A DNA stretch of 64,000 nucleotides from an uncultured Acidovorax sp. (GCA_913774625.1 CAJYHL010000016.1:16821-80820); one strand, 5' to 3'; numbered from the stretch's first letter, positions 30,944 through 39,541 are shown. Notes: generated from the letters alone by a model not told the origin. Numbers and translations: made by a program.

Positions 30944-31119
30944 GGGCGGAGTATAGGCCACGGGGCGGCCAGTGAAAGCGCGGCTCGTACACGATTTGTT
31001 GCATCTGGCGCTGCATCCAAACGCCGGCCTCGTGGGTAGAGCCTGGGCAGACCCGTGCAAAGCACAGGCTGCCATCGATTCCATCCCCTGTTGTTTCACT
31101 CGATTCCAAGGAGCACTCC

Positions 31120-31701
31120 ATGCGCAACATCCGCCTCTCCCGTATCGCCACCCTGGCTGGCACCGTGTCCGCCGCCGCTTTGCTGGCCGCCTGCGGCTCG
31201 ATGGGCATGTCAGCATCCTCGTCCGGCATGGCGTTCTCGCAGGCCAGCCTGCCCGCATCCATTCAGGTGCCGGCCGGCAACAAGGTGGCCTGGGAAACGG
31301 TGGGCAAGGGCGACATCACTTACGAATGCAAGGACAAGGCCAATATGCCCGGCCAGGTCGAATGGACCTTCGTGGGCCCGGACGCCAAGCTGATGGACCG
31401 CAGCGGCAAGCAGGTCGGCAAGTACTACGGCCCGCCCGCCACCTGGGAAGCGAACGACGGCTCCAAGCTGACGGCCACGCAGCTGGCCGTGGCGCCTTCC
31501 ACCGCCGGCGCGCTGCCCTACCAGCTGGTCAAGGCCAACCCCGCCATGGGCAGCGGCGCGCTGACCGGCGTCACCTACATCCAGCGCGTGAACCTCACCG
31601 GCGGCGTGGCGCCGGCCAACATGGCCTGCACCATGGCCAACAAGGGCCAGAAGACCACCGTGCCCTACCAGGCCGACTACATCTTCTACAAGGCGGCCTG
31701 A
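31120..31701 (+). CDS. DUF3455 domain lipoprotein
   Basis: 193 residues with a signal ending in the lipobox LLAAC (Cys 25), followed by GSMGMSASSSG. The mature domain (IQVPAGNKVAWETVGKGDITYECK ... WTFVGPDAKLMD ... YYGPPATWEANDGSKL ... YQADYIFYKAA) matches the DUF3455 pattern, a secreted domain of unknown function. It is followed 88 bp later by an ECF sigma and anti-sigma pair on the same strand, so it may belong to that regulon. Start ATG 31120 follows AAGGAGCACTCC. Confidence 0.85.
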   Translation: MRNIRLSRIATLAGTVSAAALLAACGSMGMSASSSGMAFSQASLPASIQVPAGNKVAWETVGKGDITYECKDKANMPGQVEWTFVGPDAKLMDRSGKQVGKYYGPPATWEANDGSKLTATQLAVAPSTAGALPYQLVKANPAMGSGALTGVTYIQRVNLTGGVAPANMACTMANKGQKTTVPYQADYIFYKAA

Positions 31702-31789
31702 CGGCCGAAAAGGCCGCAGGACAGGGCGGCGGGAGGCACGGCATGCACTACGATGCAGCGCATCCCCCCAACCCTGGCCTGGACCCGCC

Positions 31790-32356
31790 TTGACCGCTGC
31801 AGCCGACCCTTTCGACTACGACGCCGCCCTGGGTGCTTGCGCCCGGGGAGACCGGCAGGCCCTGCAGCGCATCTACGAGCGCGAAGGCCGCTACCTGCTG
31901 GGCGTGGCCCTGCGCATCGTGCGCGAGCGCGCCCAGGCCGAGGATGTGCTGCACGACGCCTTCCTCAGCATCTGGCAGCGCGCCGGCAGCTTCGACGCCG
32001 CGCGCGGCGCGGGCCGGGGCTGGATCTACAGCGTGGTGCGGCATGCCGCGCTGAACGTGGTGCGCGGCAGCGCCCGCGACGTGCGCCTGGACGATGAGGC
32101 CGTGGAGGCCATCGACGACCAGGCGGCGCTGCAGAGCTACAAGAGCCGCATCGACCCCTATGAACTCGGTGCCGACCTGGGCCGGCTCGACACCTGCCTG
32201 GGCCGTCTGGAGCCGGCGCGGCGCGACTGCATCGTGCTGGCCTATGTGGACGGCTGCTCGCACGGCGAGATCGCCGAGCGCACGCAGACGCCGCTGGGCA
32301 CCGTGAAGGCCTGGATCCAGCGCGGTATGCGCGCGCTGCGGGAGTGCATGGCATGA
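31790..32356 (+). CDS. ECF-type RNA polymerase sigma factor
   Basis: 188 residues. Region 2 is ALQRIYEREGRYLLGVALRIVRERAQAEDVLHDAFLSIWQRA with the conserved AEDVLHDAFL core; region 4 is YVDGCSHGEIAERTQTPLGTVKAWIQRGMRALRE. The start is TTG at 31790; no ATG or GTG fits, as region 2 begins soon after. It overlaps the anti-sigma gene by four bases (ATGA at 32353), typical of a sigma/anti-sigma pair. It probably directs its own operon and perhaps the lipoprotein gene. Confidence 0.9.
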   Translation: MTAAADPFDYDAALGACARGDRQALQRIYEREGRYLLGVALRIVRERAQAEDVLHDAFLSIWQRAGSFDAARGAGRGWIYSVVRHAALNVVRGSARDVRLDDEAVEAIDDQAALQSYKSRIDPYELGADLGRLDTCLGRLEPARRDCIVLAYVDGCSHGEIAERTQTPLGTVKAWIQRGMRALRECMA

Positions 32357-33138
32357 CGAGCCCATCGACACCGGATTTCTCCTCCCCGGCTTCCCCGCCG
32401 GAAGACCTCGACGCCCTGGCCGGCGCCTATGTGCTGGGCACGCTGCCCATCGCAGGCCGCCGCTCGGTCGAAGCGCGCCTGCCGCACGACGCGGCGCTGC
32501 GCGAGGCCGTGGAAAGCTGGGAGGCGCGTCTGCATCCGCTGGTGGTGCTGGCGCCCGCCGTGGAGCCGTCGCCTGCGCTCTGGCCGCGCATCGAGCGCAG
32601 CCTGGGCTGGGCGAACGCCGCAGCCACCCCCGACGCCTCGGTCGGCCAGCGGCGCGCGGCAGTGCCCTCGGCGCTGGTGTCGTGGTGGAACGATCTGCGC
32701 CTGTGGCGCGGGCTGGCGGCGGGCGGATTCGCTGCCGCCGCCGTGCTGGCTGCGGTGCTGTTGGCCGGGCCCGGCCTGCGCGGCACGCCGGGTGCGCCGC
32801 AATACATGGTGGTGCTGGTGGCGCCGGGCGGCACGTCGCCCGGCTGGGTGGTGCAGGCCTCGTCGCGCTCGGGCCAGCTGCAGCTCAAGCCGCTGGGCGA
32901 TACCCCCGTGCCGCCCGGCAAGTCGCTGCAGTTCTGGACCAAGGCCGACCAGTGGGCGGGCCCGAAGTCGCTGGGCCTGGTGCGGCCGGGCGAGGCGGTG
33001 CAAGTGCCCATCGACCGCCTGCCGCCGCTGCAGCCCAACCAGCTCTTCGAGCTGACGCTGGAGCCCGAGGCCGGCTCGCCCATCGATCGGCCGACCGGGC
33101 CGATCGTGTTCATCGGGCGCGCGGTGAAGATGCTCTGA
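32353..33138 (+). CDS. Anti-sigma factor, RskA/anti-sigma-K type
   Basis: 261 residues. N-terminal cytoplasmic part (DLDALAGAYVLGTLPIAGRRSVEARLPHDAALREAVESWEARLHPL) fits the anti-sigma-K zinc-free anti-sigma fold; one membrane helix (about 119-138, LAAGGFAAAAVLAAVLLAGP); then a periplasmic domain with GTSPGWVVQASSRSGQLQL and PPGKSLQFWTKAD, as in the RskA C-terminal domain. Should hold the upstream sigma factor inactive at the membrane. Start ATG 32353 overlaps the sigma stop. Confidence 0.88.
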   Translation: MTSPSTPDFSSPASPPEDLDALAGAYVLGTLPIAGRRSVEARLPHDAALREAVESWEARLHPLVVLAPAVEPSPALWPRIERSLGWANAAATPDASVGQRRAAVPSALVSWWNDLRLWRGLAAGGFAAAAVLAAVLLAGPGLRGTPGAPQYMVVLVAPGGTSPGWVVQASSRSGQLQLKPLGDTPVPPGKSLQFWTKADQWAGPKSLGLVRPGEAVQVPIDRLPPLQPNQLFELTLEPEAGSPIDRPTGPIVFIGRAVKML

Positions 33139-33239
33139 GTTGCGAGGGGCGACAAGGCAGCGTTTCTGTCCCGTGCTGGAGTCGTAGCGCATTCGTGCCG
33201 GCGCTATCCCTGCGCTCGACCCTCTAGCGACTCCTGGGG

Positions 33240-33274
33240 GATCGTGAACATGTTCTTAGAACGTGTTCACGATC
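33240..33274. repeat. 35-bp near-perfect palindrome
   Basis: Left arm GATCGTGAACATGTTC (33240-33255), spacer TTA, right arm GAACGTGTTCACGATC (33259-33274); only one base pair is G-T. It looks like two element ends placed head to head around TTA. Confidence 0.7.
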
Positions 33275-33526
33275 TCGCAGGGGATTGCGTTGGAGCGCAA
33301 TCGGGATGAGTGGATGCTTCGGATGCGCCGCATGGACTCATGTCCATGCAAGCAGCCGGGGCGTCCAATCGGCCGATTTCGCTCCAACCCGAAGGGCAGC
33401 GGTGTGGGTGGGCGGTCTGCGGCGTTGCGGCGCTTGTGCAAGCCCAAGCTATCCACTGCGCACAGCGCCTTGCATCCCATCCCGCCGACGTAGCTGCGCG
33501 ACCCCTGGGAGATCGTAAACACGTTC
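33259..33526. mobile_element. Putative non-autonomous element with terminal inverted repeats
   Basis: The left end GAACGTGTTCACGATCTCGC... (33259-33283) and the right end ...GGGAGATCGTAAACACGTTC (33502-33526) are inverted repeats of about 25 bp with two mismatches. TTA flanks both sides (33256-33258 and 33527-33529), as expected for a 3-bp target duplication. The 218-bp interior carries more hairpins: GATTGCG/CGCAATC (33283-33302), CATGGAC/GTCCATG (33331-33348) and AATCGGCCGATT (33367-33378). No transposase is encoded, so a MITE-like or structured repeat is the best description; the class is unknown. Confidence 0.5.
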
Positions 33527-34387
33527 TTAAGCTGCAGGCTGAAGCGGAATGCCCGTCACCGTCGCCGGCATGGGCGCGCGCGTGGCCCGGCGAAACGTCG
33601 ATGGTGGCACACCGGTGTGTTCCTTGAAGAATCGCGAGAAGTTGCTGGGCGCAGAGAAGCCCAGATCCAAGGCCACGTCGGTCATTGGCGCGCCCAGCGC
33701 CACACGACGCATGGCTTCTTCCACCCTCACCGCGCTCCAGAACACTTGCGGCGTGGTATTGAGCTGGTCACGGAACAGAGCGAAGAAATGTGCGCGCGAG
33801 AGACCCACCATGCCTGCGATCTCGTCCACCGTCGCCTTGGTGGAGACATGCTGGCGCATGTGAGCGATGGCCGTGCGCAGCCGTGCATCTAGCGATGCGC
33901 CCACGCCGGTGCGTGGCCGGCGCGCGTGACCGCCCGCCACGCCGGTCGCCGCCAGCAGAAGGCCTTCGACCTGATCATCGATGTCGGTCTGCGAGCTGTG
34001 CGGAGACAGGATCAGGTCCAGCACCTGCCAGCAGGCCCGGCGCAACTCTCCGTCGATGTGCAGCCTTGGAGCGTTGAAGCGAAAGCCGTGGCTGGTCGCG
34101 GCCGCGCGGCCTTGCAGCCAATCGTCCCTGACCATAAAGGCCAGGAAAAGGGCTGCTTCGCCCTGCTCATGCAGCACCAGGTCGTGCGACTCGAAAGCAT
34201 TTACGCCCAGCGCGGTGTTCTCGCCATATTCCACGTGTTCTGTGCCTACGCGCGCGGTAGCGCGCGCACCGCCGAGCCAGAAAGCCAGCTGTAAGTCTGA
34301 GTGCGCGTGGGGAACCAGGTCGGCGCGGAGTTCCAGCACGACCGCCGTGCCGAACGTTCCTTCGTGTAATGCGTAAGCCTCCGCCAT
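33527..34387 (-). CDS. AraC-family transcriptional regulator
   Basis: 286 residues. N-terminal cupin-like sensor part (HEGTFGTAVVLELRADLVPHAHSDLQLAFWLGG) and a C-terminal AraC double helix-turn-helix: DEIAGMVGLSRAHFFALFRDQLNTTPQVFW, then MTDVALDLGFSAPSNFSRFFKEHTGVPPSTFRR. It is divergent from the FAH-hydrolase-amidohydrolase operon and is its likely regulator. Its TAA stop (33527-33529) is exactly the TTA flanking the repeat element. Confidence 0.9.
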   Translation of the reverse strand: MAEAYALHEGTFGTAVVLELRADLVPHAHSDLQLAFWLGGARATARVGTEHVEYGENTALGVNAFESHDLVLHEQGEAALFLAFMVRDDWLQGRAAATSHGFRFNAPRLHIDGELRRACWQVLDLILSPHSSQTDIDDQVEGLLLAATGVAGGHARRPRTGVGASLDARLRTAIAHMRQHVSTKATVDEIAGMVGLSRAHFFALFRDQLNTTPQVFWSAVRVEEAMRRVALGAPMTDVALDLGFSAPSNFSRFFKEHTGVPPSTFRRATRAPMPATVTGIPLQPAA

Positions 34388-34607
34388 GTCGTACTCCGGG
34401 ACTCGATGGTGGAATTTTCACGCTGGCGAGTGACTGCCTCGGTGCTGTCCAGGGTATCTCCTTAGCAAGGGACCAGACTGTTCGATAAGGCGCGAGACGA
34501 ACGGATAAGCGAGAGCCGAGCTCCGATCCTAAAGTTGACTCCGGAGCGCGCCGCATCGCCCTGACAGGCTGGTGCGCCGACCTTGCAACTCTCTGGAGAA
34601 AGAAACC

Positions 34608-35477
34608 ATGCGCCTTGCCGCCTATCTTGTGGATGCGGTTCCCCGCGTCGGATGTGCCGACCCCAGCGGGAAAACGCTGTCCGCACTCGATGTCTCCCCC
34701 AGCGACGCAGCCCGTGGCGTCCTGCCGCTTATCCAAGCCAAGGCGCAGGGGCTGCCTCTGCCGGCTTCCACGGGTGAGACCCACGCAGTGGCAGATGTGC
34801 GGTTGCTCGCCCCGCTGCCCAGGCCGCTACGCAACGTGTGGTGCGTGGGCCGTAACTACCACGCGCATGCCAAGGAGTTGTCGGCGTCCGTGTTCAAGGA
34901 CAACGACGCCAACCCCGAGTCGTGGCCCATCGTGTTCACCAAGGTGCCCGAATGCGTGGTCGGCCCGCACGACGCCGTGCAGTTGCCGGCCGGCGTGTCC
35001 GAGCAGATTGACTACGAGGCCGAACTGGCCGTGGTGATCGGCCGCGGCGGCAAGAACATCGCCCGTGCCGATGCGCTGCAGCATGTCTTCGGCTACACGA
35101 TCGTCAACGACGTGACCGCGCGCGACGTGCAGATGCGCCACCAGCAGTGGGACATGGGCAAGTCGTTCGACACGTTCTGCCCGATGGGCCCCTGGATCGT
35201 GACGGCCGACGAACTGGACGGCACGCTCACCCGCGTGCGCTGCTGGGTCAACGGCGAACTGCGCCAGGACGGCTCCACGGAGCAAATGATCTTCGATATC
35301 CCGACGCTGATCGAAACCGTCTCCCGCGGCATCACGCTGTACCCGGGTGATGTGATCGCTACGGGCACCCCGGCCGGAGTGGGCATGGGCCTATCGCCGC
35401 CGCGCTATCTCCGAACGGGCGACCGCGTCCGTGTCGAGATCGACGGCATCGGCTCCATCGAGAACGCATTTGTCTGA
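34608..35477 (+). CDS. Fumarylacetoacetate hydrolase family protein
   Basis: 289 residues. The FAH-fold shows VWCVGRNYHAHAKEL, the metal-binding Glu pair in DYEAELAVVIG, YTIVNDVTARDVQMRHQQWDMGKSFDTFCPMGPW and GDVIATGTPAGVGMGLSPP. Family members hydrolyse, decarboxylate or hydrate 2-oxo acids in aromatic and related pathways. ATG 34608 follows GGAGAAAG. First gene of a three-gene run with an alpha/beta hydrolase and an amidohydrolase, divergent from AraC. The exact reaction is not clear from sequence. Confidence 0.88.
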   Translation: MRLAAYLVDAVPRVGCADPSGKTLSALDVSPSDAARGVLPLIQAKAQGLPLPASTGETHAVADVRLLAPLPRPLRNVWCVGRNYHAHAKELSASVFKDNDANPESWPIVFTKVPECVVGPHDAVQLPAGVSEQIDYEAELAVVIGRGGKNIARADALQHVFGYTIVNDVTARDVQMRHQQWDMGKSFDTFCPMGPWIVTADELDGTLTRVRCWVNGELRQDGSTEQMIFDIPTLIETVSRGITLYPGDVIATGTPAGVGMGLSPPRYLRTGDRVRVEIDGIGSIENAFV

Positions 35478-35488
35478 CCGGAGGTCCC

Positions 35489-36274
35489 ATGGCGACACAC
35501 ATCATCGAAGGCATGACCGTGGAGGTGGCGGGCGAGGGCGAGGCGGTGCTCTGCATCCACGGCCTGGGCGGCTCCTCCAACGTCTGGACGCCCATCGCCC
35601 AGGCGCTGCAGCCGTTGCGTCGCGTCGCTCCGGACCTGCCGGGCAGCGCGCGGTCCGGACTGCCGGACGGGACGCTGAGCGTCGGATGGCTGGCCGAGCG
35701 CATGGCCGCACTGCTGACGGCGCTGGAGCTGGATGCCGTGCACGTGGTGGCCCATTCGCTGGGCAGCATCGTCGCGCAGCACCTGGCCACGGCGCACCCG
35801 GGGAGGGTGCGCTCGCTGGCGCTGTTCGGCCCCCTGGTAGCGCCGCCCGACGCGGGCCGGGCCGGCATCCGCGCGCGCGCCGAACTGGCGCGGCAGGGCG
35901 CCGCTGCGATGCAGGACATCGCGGACGCGATCGTGCAGGGCGCGACCAGCGCGGAAACAAAGGCCGGCAACCCTGCGGCGCTGGCCGCCATCCGCGAACT
36001 CGTCATGCGCCAGCCGCCCGAGGGCTACGCCCGCAACTGCGAGGCGCTGGCCGGAGCGCAGTCCGCCCCCATCGAGCAGTTGCGTATGCCCGTGCTGCTG
36101 GTGACGGGCGACCAAGACGGCGTGGCGCCGCCGGCGCGCGTCGAGGAAATGGCGCAGCGCATCGCGGGCGCCGAGGTGGCCGTGCTGCCCGGCTGTGGCC
36201 ACTGGACGACGCTGGAGCAGCCCGGGCGCTGCATCCAGGAGCTGCAGCGCTTCCACGCACGCCTGCCGCGCTGA
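35489..36274 (+). CDS. Alpha/beta hydrolase
   Basis: 261 residues. Nucleophile S90 in VVAHSLGSIVA, oxyanion region LCIHGLGGSS, acid in LLVTGDQDGVAPP and base His in LPGCGHWTTLEQP, the classic triad. Overall it resembles enol-lactonase (PcaD-like) and meta-cleavage-product hydrolases. It starts 11 bp after the FAH-family gene, so the two are co-transcribed and likely act in sequence on a ring-cleavage or lactone product. Substrate unknown. Confidence 0.88.
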   Translation: MATHIIEGMTVEVAGEGEAVLCIHGLGGSSNVWTPIAQALQPLRRVAPDLPGSARSGLPDGTLSVGWLAERMAALLTALELDAVHVVAHSLGSIVAQHLATAHPGRVRSLALFGPLVAPPDAGRAGIRARAELARQGAAAMQDIADAIVQGATSAETKAGNPAALAAIRELVMRQPPEGYARNCEALAGAQSAPIEQLRMPVLLVTGDQDGVAPPARVEEMAQRIAGAEVAVLPGCGHWTTLEQPGRCIQELQRFHARLPR

Positions 36275-36366
36275 ACGGCATCCGGACCGGCGGTACCCCC
36301 TTCCGGCATCGGGGCGCGGCCGCGCGCCTTCCCCGGAAATCCCCCACATGGCAGAAGGAGAGAGAC

Positions 36367-37707
36367 ATGACCCGATATGCATTCACGAACGTCCGCATCT
36401 TCGACGGCACCGGCGCCGATCCCTATCCCGGCGACGTGCTGGTCGATGGCGGCAGGATCGTGCAGGTGGCGCGCGCCCCCGGCACGGTGGACACCACGGG
36501 CGCGCGGGTGTTCGAGGGGCGGGGCCGCTTCCTCATGCCCGGCATGACCGAGGCCCACACCCATTTCTCGTGGAACGACCAGCCCTCGCTCGCGGCCATC
36601 CAGTTCATGCCGCCCGAGGAGCACATGCTCTGGTGCGTGCGCGTCGCCAAGCGCTACCTGGAGATGGGCTGGACCTCGGCCATCGGCGCGGCCGCCGCCA
36701 AGCCCCGGCTCGACGTGGTACTGCGCAACGCCATCGATGCCGGCGAATTCCCCGGGCCGCGCTACCTGGCAGGCTCGCAGGAGATCACCACCATCGGGGC
36801 CCTGGGCGACAACACCTTGCCCCACATGCCATTCGAGGAACTGAGCTTCGGCAGCGTATGCAGCGGCCCCGAGGAGATCCGCCGCTGCGCGCGCACCTTC
36901 GTCAAGTACGGGGTCGATCACCTGAAGATCAATCTGTCGGGCGAGTACATCGCGGGCCTTCCGGCGGAGATGTCGCCGTTCTCCGAGGAGGAGGTGGCGA
37001 TGCTGGCGACAGAGGCCCACCGCTACGGCAAGCGCGTCGCGGCGCATGCGCGCTCCAGCGAATCGGTGAAGCTCTGCGTGCGCCACGGCATCGAGATGGT
37101 CTACCACGCGAGCTTCGCCGACGAAGAGGCGCTGGACATGCTCGAAGCTGCCAAGGACCGGCATTTCGTCGCCCCCGGCATCGGCTGGCTGGTGCGCACC
37201 ACCTACCATGCCTCCGAGTACGGCATCACCGAAGCCGTGGCCACGCAGATGGGCTACAAGCGCGAACTGGAGGTGGCATCGGACACCCTGCGCAAGATGC
37301 ACCGGCGCGGCATCCGCATCCTGCCTGGTGGGGACTATGGCTTCGCCTGGATGCCGCACGGCACGAACGCCAACGACCTGCAGTACTTCGTGGACTACAT
37401 CGGCATGACCCCCAAGGAGGCGCTGCTGGCGGCCACCGCCCTGGGCGGCGAGATCATGATGCGCCCCCACGAGCTGGGCAAGCTGCAGGCAGGCTACATC
37501 GCCGACATCGTGCTGGTGGATGGCGACCCGCTGGCGGACCTGTCGGTTCTCACCGATCCGGCCCGCGTGCAGCTGGTGATGAAGGAGGGCGCGATCTTCA
37601 AGGAGTGCTCCACGCCTGCGCCCCCGCAAGCGGCCCTGCACCTGGAGGGCGGCGACCATCCGCTGCGCGAGGAGGGCGTGAAGGAGGCGCTGGCCGAGAT
37701 GTCCTGA
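36367..37707 (+). CDS. Amidohydrolase family protein
   Basis: 446 residues. TIM-barrel amidohydrolase with HxH in MPGMTEAHTHFSW, a candidate metal-bridging Lys in DHLKINLSGEY, His in VAAHARSSESV and MVYHASF, and Asp in ILPGGDYGFAW; then the C-terminal beta-sandwich ADIVLVDGDPLADLSVL. It resembles imidazolonepropionase-like and related dipeptidase/hydrolase branches, but those residues do not fix a substrate. ATG 36367 follows AGAAGGAGAG. Third gene of the AraC-linked operon, 92 bp after the hydrolase. Confidence 0.85.
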   Translation: MTRYAFTNVRIFDGTGADPYPGDVLVDGGRIVQVARAPGTVDTTGARVFEGRGRFLMPGMTEAHTHFSWNDQPSLAAIQFMPPEEHMLWCVRVAKRYLEMGWTSAIGAAAAKPRLDVVLRNAIDAGEFPGPRYLAGSQEITTIGALGDNTLPHMPFEELSFGSVCSGPEEIRRCARTFVKYGVDHLKINLSGEYIAGLPAEMSPFSEEEVAMLATEAHRYGKRVAAHARSSESVKLCVRHGIEMVYHASFADEEALDMLEAAKDRHFVAPGIGWLVRTTYHASEYGITEAVATQMGYKRELEVASDTLRKMHRRGIRILPGGDYGFAWMPHGTNANDLQYFVDYIGMTPKEALLAATALGGEIMMRPHELGKLQAGYIADIVLVDGDPLADLSVLTDPARVQLVMKEGAIFKECSTPAPPQAALHLEGGDHPLREEGVKEALAEMS

Positions 37708-37752
37708 GCTGCTGGCAGATGCCGCCGCGCCGGCGCCGCGATCCGCGCGCCT

Positions 37753-38547
37753 TCAGCCCAGCAGCAGCGCGTCGTCCGCCAGCTTCTCGCCGCGCACCTT
37801 CTCGAACATCTGCAGCAGATCGGGCACGTCCAGGCGGCTGCGCTCCTCGCCCGACACGTCCAGCACCACCTGGCCCTGGTGCAGCATCACCGTGCGCTGG
37901 CCCACGTCCAGCGCCTGGCGCATGCTGTGCGTGACCATCATGGTGGTGAGCTGGTTCTCTGCCACGATGCGCGCCGTGAGCTGCAGCACGAAGTCGGCCG
38001 TGCGCGGATCGAGCGCGGCGGTGTGCTCGTCCAGCAGCAGGATGCGCGAGGGCTGCAGCGCCGCCATCAGCAGGCTCACGGCCTGGCGCTGGCCGCCCGA
38101 GAGCAGGCCGATGCGGTCGGTGAGGCGCTTCTCCAGCCCCAGGCCCAGCGTGGCCAGGCGTTCGCGGAAGGTCTCGCGCTGCTGCGCCTTCACCGCGCCG
38201 CGCAGGCCGCGCAGCGTGCCGCGCTGCTGGGCGAGCGCCATGTTCTCTTCGATGGTCAGGTCTTCGCAGGTGCCGGCCATCGGGTCCTGGAAGACGCGCG
38301 CCACGCGCTGGGCGCGCGCCCAGACGGGCTGGCGGGTGACGTCATCGCCGTCGATGGCGATGTGGCCCGTGTCCACCGACAGGTCGCCCGAAATGGCGTT
38401 CAGGAAGGTGGATTTGCCGGCCCCGTTGGAGCCGATGACGGTGACGAACTGCCCGGCCGGGATGTCCAGCGACATGCCGCGCAGTGCGCGCGTCTCGATG
38501 GGCGTGCCGGGGTTGAAGGTGATGTGCAGGTCTTGTGCGCTCAGCAT
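37753..38547 (-). CDS. ABC transporter ATP-binding protein (TrpXYZ-like importer)
   Basis: 264 residues. Walker A GSNGAGKS at 39-46, Q-loop in VARVFQDPMAG, signature LSGGQRQ, Walker B ILLLDEHTAAL, and the H-loop in VTHSMRQ. It lies 15 bp after a permease gene and behind a binding-protein gene, so it powers that importer. The operon type is the ABC family called TrpXYZ or related, with aromatic amino acids as reported ligands for a few members; the ligand here is not shown. Confidence 0.88.
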   Translation of the reverse strand: MLSAQDLHITFNPGTPIETRALRGMSLDIPAGQFVTVIGSNGAGKSTFLNAISGDLSVDTGHIAIDGDDVTRQPVWARAQRVARVFQDPMAGTCEDLTIEENMALAQQRGTLRGLRGAVKAQQRETFRERLATLGLGLEKRLTDRIGLLSGGQRQAVSLLMAALQPSRILLLDEHTAALDPRTADFVLQLTARIVAENQLTTMMVTHSMRQALDVGQRTVMLHQGQVVLDVSGEERSRLDVPDLLQMFEKVRGEKLADDALLLG

Positions 38548-38562
38548 GGTGCGGTCTCCTTC

Positions 38563-39450
38563 TCAGCGCTGTTTCGACGCGAGCTTGCGTTTGATCTGGG
38601 GGATCACCAACGCGACCGTCACCAGCACGGCGGTGACCAGATTCAGGTCCTGCGCCTTCAGCCCGATGAAGTCACTGTTGAGCGCCAGCGCGATGAAGAA
38701 GCGATAGACGATGGCGCCGATGATGACGGCGAGCGTCGCCCATACCATGCGGCGCGAGGGCAGGATGCTCTCGCCCACGATCACGGCCGCCAGGCCGATC
38801 ACGATGGTGCCGATGCCCATGGAAATGTCCGAGCCGCCCTGGGTCTGCGCGAAGAGGGCGCCGGCGAGGGCCACCAGCGCGTTCGACACGGCCATGCCCA
38901 GCAGCACCATGGCGCCGGTGTTCACGCCCTGGGCGCGGGCCATGCGGGCATTGGAGCCGGTGGCGCGGATGGCCAGGCCCCGCTCGGTGGCGAAGAACCA
39001 GTCCATGGCCAGCTTGGCGATGATCACGATCACCAGCAGCAGGGCGGGGCGGGCGACGTAGTCGGCCATGCCTTCGGGCTGCAGCAGCGTGAAGAGGGTG
39101 GGGTCGTTGATCAGCGGCACGTTGGGGCCACCCATGATGCGCAGGTTGATGGAGTAGAGGGCGATCATCATCAGGATGCTGGCCAGCAGATCCATGATCT
39201 TGAGTTTGACGTTGAGCAAGCCGGTGATGAGGCCCGCGCCCGCGCCGGCCGCCGTGGCCGCGAGCGTCGCCACATAGGGGTTGGTGCCCGTGGAGATGAG
39301 CACCGCGCAGACCGCGCCGCCCAGCGGGAAGCTGCCGTCCACCGTCAGGTCGGGAAAGCGCAGCAGCCGGAACGAGATGAAGACACCCAGCGCGACCAGG
39401 CTGAAGATCAGCCCGATCTCGACGGCGCCGAGCAGGGAGAAGAGGGACAT
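38563..39450 (-). CDS. ABC transporter permease
   Basis: 295 residues, about nine to ten hydrophobic helices. Typical of the BPD_transp_2 branch: FRLLRFPDLTVDGSFPLGGAVCAVLIS, GLITGLLNVKLKIMDLLASIL, GRGLAIRATGSNARMARAQGVNT and GTIVIGLAAVIVGESILP. Partner of the adjacent ATPase and binding protein. A terminator-like hairpin lies between the binding-protein gene and this one, which likely keeps the permease and ATPase at lower level. Confidence 0.9.
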   Translation of the reverse strand: MSLFSLLGAVEIGLIFSLVALGVFISFRLLRFPDLTVDGSFPLGGAVCAVLISTGTNPYVATLAATAAGAGAGLITGLLNVKLKIMDLLASILMMIALYSINLRIMGGPNVPLINDPTLFTLLQPEGMADYVARPALLLVIVIIAKLAMDWFFATERGLAIRATGSNARMARAQGVNTGAMVLLGMAVSNALVALAGALFAQTQGGSDISMGIGTIVIGLAAVIVGESILPSRRMVWATLAVIIGAIVYRFFIALALNSDFIGLKAQDLNLVTAVLVTVALVIPQIKRKLASKQR

Positions 39451-39474
39451 GGCAGAGGGCCTTGCAAAAGCAAA

Positions 39475-39494
39475 GCAGGAGCCGAAGCTCCTGC
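39475..39494 (-). terminator. Intra-operon UUCG terminator
   Basis: GCAGGAGC (39475-39482) pairs perfectly with GCTCCTGC (39487-39494); on the minus strand the loop is TTCG and the stem is followed by TTTGCTTTTGC. Partial termination would favour binding protein over membrane components. Confidence 0.65.
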
Positions 39495-39506
39495 GGTCAT
39501 GGGGGT

Positions 39507-39528
39507 GCTTGCGGCACGTGCCGCAAGC
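39507..39528. other. 22-bp perfect palindrome in ABC operon spacer
   Basis: GCTTGCGGCAC and its exact reverse complement abut without a loop, right after the binding-protein stop. It may protect the mRNA 3' end or bind a protein. Confidence 0.5.
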
Positions 39529-39541
39529 GCAGCCGTGAACC

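Larger units (their letters stand above)
30617..31119. other. Divergent spacer containing the glycine riboswitch
   Basis: 503 bp between gcvT and the DUF3455 lipoprotein gene. About half is the riboswitch; the rest should hold the two promoters. Confidence 0.6.
33139..33526. other. 388-bp spacer with a repeat element
   Basis: Most of this spacer is the structured repeat element at 33240-33529. Short frames run through it on both strands and begin with the same MFTISQG because they start in the inverted repeats; I do not call them genes. Confidence 0.55.

Noticed and set aside
33256..33522. Short frames on both strands starting MFTISQG
   Set aside because: Both begin in the terminal inverted repeats, which explains the shared start; the rest has no gene-like features.
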